Assembly (NCBI RefSeq): GCF_910591885.1
Contig: NC_063276.1
Span: 5,704,001-5,768,000 of the forward strand
Direction: 5' to 3'
DNA from: Bombus terrestris
Taxonomy: Eukaryota > Arthropoda > Insecta > Hymenoptera > Apidae
Length of the DNA: 64,000 nucleotides
Both the position numbers and the translations under genes were made by a program. The notes beneath the pieces were generated by a model that had not been told where the DNA came from, made no database searches, and saw only the letters and a program-made list of their open reading frames with translations. The first letter of the stretch is position 1; every line of letters starts with the position of its first letter. Positions 15,201 to 26,600 of the stretch are shown here, in pieces.

Positions 15201-17197
15201 GATGAAATATTAGCTGAAATAAATTTGTAAAATTTCTGAAATAATTTTCAAATAGATTACACTGTTAAAAACACTAGGAAGTTAAAAATTTGTTGAACGG
15301 AAAGAATAGGTAAGATATTAATTAACAAAGTATAATCAGAGTTTCAAAAATAATTAGGTTCGATGAAAACACCGTGGAACGAGAAAATGTTGATATACGA
15401 TGAAAAATAAAAGTAGACGAAATAAATTGAGATAGATTATTTAACTTATCGAATGATTAAAATTGACGAAAACTACGAAACCACGAGAATATTGAAACTT
15501 ACTGCGAAGAATCGGTAAAACATTATTTAAAATAGACTACCAGTGTTCTGAAAACTGATCGGTAAAAAAGAAAAGCGTCGTGAAACAAGGAAATCGTAAA
15601 AAACGACGCAAGGAACCGACGAAATATCGATCATAGCCCACTTCCAGAAACGACTCGTTGTCGAAACGATCAAGATTGCTAAAGCGTAGTGAAACGAACA
15701 AATATTGATAGACGGTGTAGAGAGCCGGTAAAATACCTTTTGACGAAACAGCAGAACGAACTGAACGCGATACACCAAGTTCACGATGATTTGCACGGTA
15801 GAAATGTAAGTACCAGGGCGAGGTAACGGAGCAGAAGGGAAAGACGAGAAGTTAGACTCGTCGACGGTTCGTTTCAGCCTCGATCGATTCAATTATTGTC
15901 AGGGTCTTGTCGCAGCCAGACTACGCTCGCGTTTCCAGATATCAGATTTATTTCTTCGACGAGGAGTCATCGTTTGGAGTCGTCCCTACCGGGACGAGCA
16001 TTCGGGATGCTCGATCTTCCTCGTCGATGCACATTTTTAACGCGACCATTTCGTTTCTTTCACTCCTTCTTCCGTCAACGACGTCACCTTTATAGATATC
16101 GATTATTGATTACGTCCTTCTTCTCTCCTCTCTCCAGTTTCCTCTTCACCATTACCACTACTACAGATTGTGGATATTTATGCAAATTCTTATTTTCATG
16201 TATCTTTATTTGCAAAATCGAACCTGGACAAAAGTTTCTTTTGCCTATTAAAGATGATAGCAAATACTGTGCACTTTGGATATTTCATATGTCTTTTCTG
16301 TGCGATGTTTGCATCTTAAAATTGCCCATCAATGCATAAAAGTTCACAGTCTAAGCATTGCTGTTTGTTTTAAGTGTTCAGTTTCTTTTAGAATTTCTAT
16401 GATTCTCTTTGTATTGGAATAAAAATTGGTGGATCGTCTTGCTTGCACAATTATGGAACTGTACATATATAATTACACATTGTTTTAAAAATTCCTCTTA
16501 CTTGATTTCTTTTCGCACTGTCCATAAAGATATCTTTACTTCTTTTAAAATGTCCGGAATAATTTCCCAGTCGGTGATTTATTAAACTTCCTCTTACAGA
16601 TATCGATTATGTCCTTATTCCTGGAAGTTTCCTTTTTATTCTAACTGCTATCACTATTATTATCGGCCTCTTTTTTAAATTGGAACAAAGATTGGCACAC
16701 AATTCTGCTTGGATAATTATGGAATCATCAAAGATAAATATCAGATGGAGAAGTAATAACGTCCCTTTTACAAATAGCAATTACACTTCCTGTTCCTCCT
16801 TCCTATCTTCTTTATTATCTTCTTTTTGTTATTACTATTATTATGATCTGTTTCTTTCTCTGCTTATTTATGATCATATTTGCGATTCTTTTTCAAACGA
16901 AAATGAACGCTTCGATGATAATCGAAACTGATGGAAAAATAATGGTAGGACGAAAATAAACATTATATTCGGGTAGATATTAAATGAATTGTTTGAGATG
17001 ATCAAGCGGCACATGGTTATAGCAAATATTGACGCGAGTATAATAATATAATTGCTGGAAACACGGTAATTAGCAGTTGCGGGTTAATTAAAGATCATTA
17101 ACTCGATAATCTTTACGCCTGGCGTATGTACGATTAAAAAAAAAAAAAATTAATGAATTCTCGTAACTCGTTCAAAATTCAATCAATACCGGGGAGC

Positions 17198-17232
<35 letters not shown>

Positions 17233-19787
17233 GTAAACATTTCCGCGGGAAGAATTTCAAGTTATATGGCTGGTTCATTTCGCTCGACCTACTTAACCAA
17301 TCAAAATAAAAGCCAAAAACGAAAGAAACGAAGGGTAGAAAAAAAAAGTGAGTGCTGAATGAAATTGAATTCCGTGCGAGATCGAATCGAAAACGTTCGT
17401 CGAATGGTCGTTAAACCGGAAGGGAACGGCTCCTCCGCAACAGTTTTCGCGGAAGAAAATACCGCCGCAGCCTCTCCGCGCCATAAATCATCGAGCGCGA
17501 AGGTTTTATTAAAAGAAGAGCGTTCGAAGTACACCTATTCGATTACCTTTCAAACGATTATGTTCCAAAGCTTCTTTAAACCTCCTGTTCCCATAGTTCA
17601 AATTGTGATGCAGTCGGAGAATTTTTCTTCATTTCTGGCCCGATCGATGGAAGATGAGCTTCAAGAGTTTATTTTGAGTATATTCGCTTCCTTACCTTCG
17701 CCACGAATCGAATATATAGTTTACCATATATTTCATTATTTTAGTAAAGTAGTAATGAAGTTCCAGCTGGAGAATAAATAAATTAACGAAACGATATATT
17801 AGAATTACGATAATATCGATAGTGCAATATTTCACTGCAAGTGAAACGCATGCGAAAACTCGGACATAAAAAGGGGGAAAATATTAAACACCTAATTTTT
17901 TTCAAACATAATAATTTAAATGTAAAACAGAGCAAAAGGTTTCTCGCTATTGTAACAGAAATTTACGACCCAAAAGCGACTGCGAAACGCTGCTTTAAAT
18001 TTAATTAACAAGTATCGTCGATTCACCTCGTCCAAGTATTCGCTCGAAATTATTTTCTAAATTCTATTCGATACATATCGCGTTACATCGAAATGAACAT
18101 TCGTTCGATATTGAAACTAAAGAAAGTATCAGATAACGAGTTATGCAGTGATATTGGATAATCGGTGCACATTGTACAGATTCGATATACACGGAACGGT
18201 TCATGGGCTTACCCTCGGACAATCTGCACGGCTACGAGCAAGGTCAACTGCTGAACAAAGTGGATAATATTAAAACGAAGATGTATTACTTGATCCATGG
18301 AACATTGGACGATAACGTGCACTACCAGCAGTCGCTGTTACTCGCCAAGGTTCTCGAGCAGAAGGATATCCTATTCAGGCAACAGGTATGGTATTCGAAA
18401 AGGATGTACGTTCGAATAATTGAATTATTACCTTTAGATCGCGCATACTCTTATTAATACGAATACAAATTTCTAGACGCATTATAAACCATTTTTTTAA
18501 ACTAAAGAAATAGACATTTCTTTTCTATTTTAGTTATTTGTATCATATACATCCTTCATGTCTTTATACATTTAAGGATGATTCGCAGTAGCGATCACGT
18601 TACGGTTAAATCACGTCAAGTCAGGCATCGGACAAAATCGCTTACGCGTAATCCAGTGAGAGTATTCACAGTAAGCGTTTCGGTCAAGTCAGAGGAAAAT
18701 CTCTTGATTGGTGGCTGACTTGATGTGATCTGACCGTGTACCGTACGTCTGAAGCTAAAACCTAACGCTTTAGGTTTTCCATAAATATATACAGTGGTGA
18801 ACGTGATAAATGAAATGTTCAACTAATTACATTATAGGAAGCTTTGTTTCTATATAGCATTTGAAAATTGTATTTGTAAAAATTGGTAAATAACTAGAAA
18901 TTGGATCAAGTTAAATTCGGTATAAAAATGTTTCCTATTTATCGTTTAATAGCAGTCTGATAGCAGTCTAACAATTTTTTTCACAATATTATCCACGCGG
19001 TGGATAAGAGATATATATATATAAAAAAAAAGAGGACCGAGTCGAAAACGCTCGGCACGCACCGCGTTATTTCAAACAGTTTACAGAATTATTATGCTTG
19101 GCATTCGCCTACGTGCTCCGTGGCCGACCCATGGTGTTTAACGTTCGCGATTAAAATCTACAAAGCGCGCGCGAAGTGCAGTTTATTCCGCCTGAATAAA
19201 TTCCCACTGTTTCGCTTAAAGTTTAAGTTTCGTGTGATACACTTTTGTTAAAATGAGTATTACGCAACGCATGGATTCGTGCCGTTTCTAGCGCAATCGC
19301 CGCTATTTGTTCTCTCTAAATAAATAGACTCGCTACGTTATTTCATCGTACACATAAGCTTCACAAAATATTTAAAAAAAGGATCGTGCGAAAATAGATA
19401 TACTGAGCCACGAAAATGTTTGAACATTTACCATCGAAAAATTATATGTCCATATTGCGCGCGTTATATAAAACATTTTGAGATTTCATTGGCCCTGTAA
19501 CGAGTGTAGATTCTGTAAACAGTCATAAATTCTGTAATAAATGAAATTTAAAGCCAATCTGGGAATTTGTCTAAAAGTTGCAAGATATTTATTAAAAACA
19601 TATATCTAGTTAAAAAAAAAAAAAATTGGCATACAAAATATTTCGTAAAACACGCATGATATATTTATAAAAGAAATTATATTTTTTGCAGACCTACACG
19701 GACGAAGACCACGGGATCGCTCAGTCGCGAGCTCATCTTTATCATTCATTGGAAAACTTCTTGGACGAATGTTACGAAGCCTCATGA
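295..19787 (+). CDS. Dipeptidyl peptidase 4-like serine protease, C-terminal exons (5' partial)
   Basis: Coding exons are read at 295-489, 13976-14136, 18180-18385 and 19692-19787, all with AG/GT borders and matching phases (about 219 codons, stop TGA 19785-19787). They cover only the C-terminal alpha/beta-hydrolase half; the beta-propeller and N-terminus lie before base 1. Seen directly: YGGPDS and DGRGSG in the first exon, the nucleophile motif GWSYGGY (Ser codon 14034-14036), the acid in GTLDDNVH (Asp codon 18308-18310) and the base in DEDHGI (His codon 19710-19712). This is the full Ser-Asp-His triad of peptidase family S9B, so it belongs with active DPP4-type enzymes rather than the inactive DPP6/DPP10 branch. 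Family knowledge: such enzymes release X-Pro or X-Ala dipeptides from peptides and are type II membrane or secreted proteins; insect members include omega and venom DPP4. Which of these is the ortholog cannot be decided without the N-terminus. Confidence 0.9.
6071..6093. repeat. (GA)n microsatellite
   Basis: About eleven uninterrupted GA dinucleotides inside the long intron. Confidence 0.95.
10864..10909. other. Inverted repeat / hairpin in intron
   Basis: The 10-base arms GACAGGACAT (10864-10873) and ATGTCCTGTC (10900-10909) are perfect complements around a 26-base spacer, whose own ends (CCAAACT and AGTTGG) can pair imperfectly. It sits just before the GC-rich block at 10,920-11,140. Function unknown; it could be a remnant of a fold-back element. 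Confidence 0.5.
10958..11142 (+). other. GC-rich block, possible unrecognised exon
   Basis: A stretch clearly richer in G+C than the surrounding intron, open in the + frame from ATG 10958 and proline-rich at its 3' half, with a possible donor GTTAGC after about 11,126. I do not recognise the peptide and no clear acceptor or partner exon is visible. It could be an alternative exon, a nested gene fragment, or a conserved non-coding element. I do not assign a function. Confidence 0.2.
11228..11720. repeat. Degenerate tandem triplication, about 190-bp unit
   Basis: Three diverged units start at about 11,228, 11,421 and 11,606. Each opens with a form of CAAACGTATATTTCTGCT, followed by a TACAGAATG-like stretch. 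The first two continue with a motif like GGAAAGCAATTTTTGGG and later ATTTTATTTATA and CTTTTT; the third is shorter and more diverged. The units differ by many substitutions and small indels, so this is an old intronic duplication. Confidence 0.6.
14137..18179 (+). other. 4-kb intron of the DPP4-like gene
   Basis: Starts GTACGT and ends TACAG. Contents are AT-rich with no supported gene. A moderately GC-rich patch at about 15,770-16,040 is open in one frame but has no recognisable domain. A (TC)n run lies at 17,201-17,229. Confidence 0.7.
17201..17229. repeat. (TC)n microsatellite
   Basis: About fourteen uninterrupted TC dinucleotides in the second DPP4-like intron of the window. Confidence 0.95.
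18386..19691 (+). other. 1.3-kb last intron of the DPP4-like gene
   Basis: GTATGG donor after 18385 and TTTTTTGCAG acceptor ending 19691. Apart from the fold-back element at 18602-18737 I see nothing coding in it. Confidence 0.75.
18602..18737. repeat. Fold-back (MITE-like) element
   Basis: The 23-base ends at 18602-18624 and 18715-18737 are inverted copies matching at 20 of 23 positions. A nested inverted pair CGCTTAC (about 18639-18645) and GTAAGCG lies between them, so nearly the whole 136 bp can fold on itself. There is no coding capacity. This is the shape of a small non-autonomous DNA transposon or fold-back element; the family cannot be named and I did not find a clear target-site duplication. 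Confidence 0.55.
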
Positions 19788-21528
19788 TTGCAGCGTCGAG
19801 AAGAAACGACAATCTAGATCCTTTGCGTCACCTGCCTCACATTCCACTTGTAAATACCTTGCCACTTGTACATACTCGATGTACAATATGTAATATGAAG
19901 CGTTAGTGTAAATAATTGAAAATGAAAAATCATGAAATACATTCGATTCAAACGAAATTGCAGGCTGAAGGACGGTTCTATACAACTTCCATTTCGTGGC
20001 TAATAACGAAGGAATTTTGCCACATATTCGAAATCAAATATAGTCGCGAATATAGACATTAATTAGTATATTTGCAAATTGTTTGAATCGAGTGTGACCA
20101 TTGATTGTTGAGAAATTTACAATCGACCCGAAGAATTTTTTTAATCTATTTTTTTGGAGAGACTATTTCGATCGTCGAAGGCCTAATGGACTCGAGAATA
20201 AATTTATAGCCCCTTACGAATAAATAAACTAACGTATGAACTAACCAACGCTGCATCTTGTGAAACATCCTTGTGGAAGTAAGTTTCGTGGAACGAACCG
20301 GATGCAACGCGTCACATAATCGCCGATCACTCGGGAATTTCGAGAGTAAAACAAGTGTTTTTCTGTGAGATATATTATATTGTTAACGAACAGATGTTAC
20401 GAAATATTATATAGCGAGACGAGAATTCGTACGTTTAATTACGAATTTCTAAAACATGTTCCTGTTTCTTTTCGAGCATTATATGCGAGGCAAGTGAGAA
20501 TCGTATGTGAAAAGAAGTATAATCGTACTCTCTGAGGGATGTTAATGGAAGAGAAGAATGAATATCCGATTTAGATATGTTCCTTTCTGAAAGGAAGAAT
20601 GTTAAAAAAAGGATATGTATTCCATGATATACCTTTGACGATGTTTAATCCTTTTTATTTCTTTTCTTTTTTGTAGCTTAGAAACTTTTGGTGATGGTAC
20701 ATAATTTGTTTCGTACTTGTTTTTATATTTTGCTTTTTGCGTATCTATTAACAATTTCAAGTTGCTAATATTATATATGTTTTATGTTCGACCATAATTA
20801 TATTGCTTTATATTTAACATATAGCTTTATAACGATAAGAATGCGTAACTAAACGTAATTGAACAAGATTATTTAAACGTAAAGATAAATTCTTTCCTGT
20901 TGATTTTATCAATGTTAGGATAAAGAAGACTTTCCGACACTATTCGTAGTGTAAGACTTCAATTGTGTATATAATTAAGTTGCTGGACTGGTTGTTAAAA
21001 TTTCTTCGATATACGATAGCGCGCATCTATTTCTCTTTACTATTAAAGATAATATAAAACATTATTGTGACTAATAGTTAATACTTAAATCTATCCCGTA
21101 GTGTAAGCGACGTACTAACAGACTTTAAAAAAAATACCAGGATTTTATAATGAAAAGGACCACTGTAATGGTTTCAAAGACGGATTAATAGGAACTTCTT
21201 AAAACTAATTGTTAACTTTTATTCCAATGTATTGTACAAAATATTTAATCCAATATATACCATTAAAAGATACATTATTACGAAATTTCCAACCATGCGT
21301 AATTAGGGGAAAAATATAACAATAACTCAGCGTTATTACGAAAATTATTATGTGATTTCTCTCCTTACTATTATTATGAATCCGATTCATTGATATTTGT
21401 TGAGTGCATCATAAATAAAGCTCTATGTTTTATTAACACAGAGTGTTTTATGTTTTGATAATCATTTACCAATCAACTAATTAAATAGTGTTGAATGTAA
21501 AAATTGAAATGTATAATAAAATTTTCTG
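19788..21528. other. 3' UTR of the DPP4-like gene and intergenic DNA up to the RPA12 3' end
   Basis: AT-rich. AATAAA poly(A) signals lie at 20197-20202 and 20219-20228, giving a plausible 3' UTR of about 430 bases for the DPP4-like gene. The rest up to 21,528 holds no recognised gene; the last few hundred bases are probably the 3' UTR of the convergent RPA12 gene. Confidence 0.6.
20197..20228 (+). terminator. Poly(A) signals of the DPP4-like gene
   Basis: AATAAA at 20197 and overlapping copies at 20219 and 20223, about 410-440 bases after the stop codon. Confidence 0.5.
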
Positions 21529-22118
21529 TTATGAATTCTCTGTCTCTTTGAATCTGAAAATGAAATCTTCTTAAAACAGTTCCTTTTTTTTATAGAAGAA
21601 AAAAGCGTGCTTCTTAATAACACTTAAAAATACATACTTGCACTTGGTACATGTGTAAAATACTGTCTGCCCTTCATCCGCTGATCTCAATTGCAATGTA
21701 GCATATGACATTTTATCATTTTGACATTGAGGACATTTTCTTTCAACAATTGGGCCTTCTGCTTCTTCCATTGCATCATTCTTTTCTTTTGATGAACCAT
21801 AAACATTCTTTTTATTAAACTCAATAGTGTACGACATCGCCATATCTCCAAAAGCTAACCTCGAAGATCATTTATCATTTAACAACAATTTTTTACAATT
21901 ACTCTTTAAGTAAATAAACAAATAAATAATTCAAATTCTTACACAGTGAGATAAGACAAATGTGGGAAAATATAAAAATAATACGTACCTTCGGGACCCC
22001 AAACCCTTTTACAAGCATAACATTTTACATTTCCTCTATCACCTAACAACGGTAGAATGGATCCACAATCAGAACAAAAGCCAGGAGTGCTTATAAAAGA
22101 ACCAATATTATGCGCCAT
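21529..22118 (-). CDS. RPA12: DNA-directed RNA polymerase I subunit RPA12 (POLR1H/ZNRD1)
   Basis: Three coding exons on the minus strand: 21989-22118, 21638-21845 and 21529-21553, with GT/AG borders, giving 120 residues, close to the roughly 125 usual for the family. The N-terminal zinc ribbon has Cys 15, 18, 33 and 36. The C-terminal TFIIS-like ribbon has Cys 81, 84, 109 and 112 with the hallmark QLRSADEGQTVFYTC stretch; Asp100-Glu101 are the acidic pair that the family uses to help RNA cleavage in the Pol I active site. The last exon is only 25 bases and encodes the conserved end KFKETENS; reading straight on past the donor GTATGT would give a false tail. Role: nucleolar rRNA transcription, proofreading and termination. 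It lies head to head with Fsn. Confidence 0.93.
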
Positions 22119-22400
22119 TTGAAATTAAATTAATACAAGAGTCGTAATAAAGAGACAATATAACACTAAATTAACACAACTTAAGCTGAGAAAACATTTC
22201 TGCTACAACCATGGACTATGAGATATAAGAATGGAAACTCATAACCTAAATTGAAATAGTTATCACGCATGCCTTTCTAGTATACGTATTTTCTATGCTT
22301 GTTATACACATAGAAATTACTCCAACGTTTGATAGATAACCGCCGCGCGGCGTTCCTGCGCGTGTATGTTTTGCTCGTTTACTCGATCAGAACCGGCAAA
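22119..22400. promoter_or_regulatory. Shared divergent promoter of RPA12 and Fsn
   Basis: Only 282 bases separate the two start codons, which point away from each other. The Fsn side is GC-rich (CGCCGCGCGGCG at about 22,341), the RPA12 side AT-rich, and I see no clear TATA box on either side. This geometry suggests a bidirectional housekeeping promoter. Confidence 0.55.
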
Positions 22401-23645
22401 ATGGACGATATAGTACTCCGAGTATCTGATCATGTTTTAGAAGTGATATTTTCCTATTTAGATCTGCACACGTTGAGAAACTGTTCTTTGGTGTGCAAAC
22501 GATGGAACCGTTTCCTAAACGATGAGAACAATGACGCGTGGAGAATGCACTGCATCAGAAAACTGGCCCAAGAGGCGCTCAGTTCCGATTTATTGTCATC
22601 GGTACCTACATACAAATCGAAGCTCCGTGCATTTTATCACGCGTGGAACCCCAATGACTGCTCCCGTAATATATATATTAGACCGAATGGATTTACCATG
22701 CACAGGTAGAACCTTGGATTCTGTCATCACCGCGTGTTAATTCGTGATTTATGTTCCGATCTCGATCTCGATCTCAAATTTCCACACACAACGTTAAACC
22801 CTGTTATTTCGTTAATCATCATATTAAAGTTGCATTTATATACTTTAACATCGAAGATTAACGAAACACACGAAAATCTGCAACAGGTTTTTCTAATAAA
22901 AATGAGTTTTTTAAAGATGTGGTCATAAAATGTAAACTTCTGATGTTAAGTGTGTTTATATATATATATATATATATAAGCGATAAGTGAGTGCTTGAAT
23001 CTTTACTACTTGAGTTATAGGAATCCAGTTGCTCAGAGCACAGATGCCTGTAGAGGTAAAATTGGCTTCCGGCATGGACGTCATGCCTGGGAAGTTATTT
23101 GGGAAGGTCCTCTGGGGACGGTAGCAGTAATAGGTATAGCTACGAGAGAAGCACCTTTGTTGTGTCACGGATACGTAGCATTAGTTGGCTCTGATGAGCA
23201 CTCATGGGGATGGAATCTAGTGGACAACCATCTGTTACATAATGGGAATGTGCAAGGAAATTATCCTTTGCTTAATAATGCTCCAAAATACCAGGTATGT
23301 AGAATTTTGTTCATCATAACTTTTATTTAGCTAAGAGAGAACATCGTCTAAAGTATTAAACTTTATAATTAACAGGTTGGGGAAAGAATTAGAGTAATAT
23401 TAGATTGTGATGATAACACATTATCTTTTGAAAGAAATTATGAATTTTTGGGAGTGGCATTTAGAGGTACTATATAATGTTGCTTTTGAACTAACAATAG
23501 ATGTTTAATAGGAAAATTTGTTTTATATTAATAACAAATTAAATGCATAGGGTTGCCAGACAAAAGATTATACCCATCTGTATCTGCTGTGTATGGAAAT
23601 ACAGAGGTATCTATGGTGTACTTAGGACCACCTTTAGATGGCTAA
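22401..23645 (+). CDS. Fsn: F-box/SPRY domain protein 1 (Fsn, FBXO45 ortholog)
   Basis: Four coding exons at 22401-22705, 23021-23294, 23376-23466 and 23551-23645 join in phase to 254 residues, essentially the usual length of insect Fsn. The start is the ATG of MDDIVLRVSDHV; the frame is open further upstream but has no earlier ATG. An F-box occupies about residues 8-50 (LEVIFSYLDLHTLRNCSLVCKRW-type), binding Skp1, and a SPRY domain fills about residues 95-252, ending in VSMVYLGPPLDG. Family knowledge: Fsn with the PHR protein Highwire forms an atypical ubiquitin ligase that lowers Wallenda/DLK and restrains synaptic growth at neuromuscular junctions. Introns are short (315, 81 and 84 bases). 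Nothing appears damaged. Confidence 0.95.
22961..22979. repeat. (TA)n microsatellite
   Basis: About nine TA dinucleotides in the first intron of Fsn, just before the exon starting at 23021. Confidence 0.85.
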
Positions 23646-26600
23646 CACTTTACTTCTAGTAGAGACATATCCCCAGAGGCTTAATAAGGCTGTATGAAGT
23701 CTGAATGCAACATTGTTTGCATTATACCAAAATGTCTACTATGAAGTAGAACAAGCACACAAATGAAGTGTATGATATCTTTTAAGAGAGATGTGTGCCT
23801 GTTCATTCAGTCAATATCATTGTAAATAGTATTAGCATTCCATTTCAATCGATAAATTCATGATAGTGCTTTATACAATGCTAACAGTTATAAGTTACTC
23901 AATAAGCAACATCCATAAGTTTCACTTGAAATCATACATTCGCTAATAGCTAGCGGTCTGTGCGTTTGATAATGAAATTTCTCGTCTAAATTTCACAATT
24001 GAAAGTATCTTTATACGAGAATGTTGTTACGTATAACGGATTTCGAAATAATCATGTAAAGATATTCTTAAATTAGGCGATTTGTGAGAAAGAAGTTCCT
24101 CTGCAAAGAAAATATGAATATTCTTCCAGCGGACATGAATCGGAATTATTTTGCTATTTTGAGTTCTTTTCAAATCATGTAGATCGCAACTTTTTAGTTG
24201 ATATTTCTGTACAGAGAAATAAGTATTATTCTTTACTCTTCCATGCAATATTAATACTCGAGTCCTTGTATAAATATATGATTTATATGAACCTTATAAG
24301 ATTCACTCATCTGCCAAAGGAATGGCGAAATCTTACTTGTTTATAAAATAGTCATATATTGCGATAATTAGCTTATTTCTATCACTATTAACGAGTCTAC
24401 CACTAACAGTATAATTTTGCGAGGACTGTGAGAGTAACAACTGTGATTCGTCTGCATTTTATTAGTGTATTCGTTTTTTTCAACGATGTTTGCATAAGTA
24501 TTTTATTTATTTATTTATGGCTGTTAAAATATTTCATATTTAGAAGTCAAAACATTAAGGCCCTTTCTTATGAAACATTTATTACGCTTCGCCTTTTTTA
24601 TTATATATATGTAGATATTTATATATGATTTAAATTAATATTTATTTTCTAATGGTAAGAAACGAATTTTTTAAAATATCGATACAACTCAAGCAGCGAA
24701 ATTGTCAAACAAATCGAAGATAACTTCGAAATTACAGTATACAGGGTGTTCCAGTTAAAGTGTTCATAGCTGCTTTATTTGTCAATGTATAAAGCAATGT
24801 CGTAAATTGTAAAATATATCACGGTAGTAAAATTCCGATCGATTTGTATGATAATTAACCATTTTCTTTTTTAAGTAGGGCAACACTAGAAAACAAAACT
24901 AGTACCTGTCGAATTTGTCTATGCAATATCATAGTCGGACTGATTTTTTTATTCTTTACGAGAATTTCGTTCTTGCATTATGGTATACTGTGTACAATAT
25001 AGATTTGTGTATACAGTTTTATTCAGTTGCAAAATCATCATGTATGTATAATCGTGGTGTAAAGTTCAACGATCACTATTGTGATTGATGCACAACAGAT
25101 CTTACATAAATTAATGTAATCGACATTTCGATTCGCTTACGCATTTAGTGTAAGAAAATCATGTGTCGACTATGGATGAAAGTTGTACATTATGCTCTTT
25201 GAAATGTATTTATAAATAGTAATTAATCATCGACGCCGACGATCGACGCTAGAACTTCAAAAAATATTTCATGAGTATGATGGCGAGTAAGGATGATTTT
25301 TTAATGTACATATTTATTATTGTCATTACGTTTGTTACGTGTAGCTTCGGTAAAATTAGGTTTTTCTAAACTTTTGTACAGAATTGTGTACATATAATAG
25401 CGATCATGGATGTATGAGGGAAAAATAAACCTTGTTTCATATGTGCCCAATGGTTTCATTCGCATAAATAATAGACATTGCGGGTCACGGACTGATTTAG
25501 AACTAATACCTCTCTCGATCGATGATCGATCCAGTCAGGTCTCCATGGAAAGAAGCATATTCTCGTTTAGAAAATGCGAAAAGTAATATAAGTTACTTCG
25601 AATACGAACTACCAATATTACACGTGGAGTATAGTGGTGCCTTATTACAATTCTTTCGATGTAATCTCGATGTGGCTACGATAATACAATGATAGCATTA
25701 AGTATTTCAATTTTAATCGACATCAACCCGTTGAAACAATTCGGATCATCGGTAAAAAAAGAACAAAATGCATCGTTTTGTAAATACACGTGTTACACGC
25801 GCATCATGTAACCATATTCGCGAAACCATTCTGTACAAACGTTTAGAGGAAATGTGAATTAGTCGTGGTACGATTAAGCTTGGAACACCGGTATACTTGC
25901 ACGTATATCAGAAGTATGAGAGTTTAAAAAAAAAAAAAAGAATGTACATCGCTCTGTAAATAAATTATTTTATTTTAATGCTTTAATGTTTGTATTGTTG
26001 TATACCACGAATCATAATGGCTGAGAAATCTTTACGCTTCTCTTCTAAAAGAGAGATAGAACAAGGGGTGTTTCATGTCATGATTTCTCTTTTATATAAT
26101 CCAGTTATACAATAGATACTTCGTACAAACCTCTTTCACTTCATATCCCATACAATTTAACATGATTTTAATATTATAATTCAGGATCAAATGTAATGTT
26201 TCTTTTATCCCTTGTTCTCTGGGGAATCTCCAGGTTTAGTACCTTTGCAACAAGTTTATTACTGTTATGAAAATGACGCTTTCCATGGCTTACAAAAATA
26301 TAGCGCCAATTTGTTGTACATTTCATTTCTTTTACTGTGCAACTTATAAATAAGTATTAACTTAGTTATACATATATTAAAGATTCAATGTTACCATGTT
26401 ACCATGAATGTTACCACGAAAGAAAATATTTAATTGAATTCAACTTTCTTTGGTGTATTAAAACATTGAATCTTACATATATGCTATTCTCATCACGAGT
26501 GCTTATTCGAATGTAAGAGAAATGACAGAGGTGTAAATTTGAAGAGATATAACTGTACATACATAATGCCTCCTGTACATAATACATATTATAATTTCTT

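Noticed and set aside
15907..16095. Possible exon in the second DPP4-like intron, frame containing RYQIYFFDEE
   Set aside because: Preceded by TCGCAG and locally plausible, but no donor, no family match and no place in the DPP4 fold, whose flanking exons already join in phase.
17359..17781. 140-codon + frame in the DPP4-like intron
   Set aside because: No family resemblance, unusual composition, no supporting splice sites; treated as chance.
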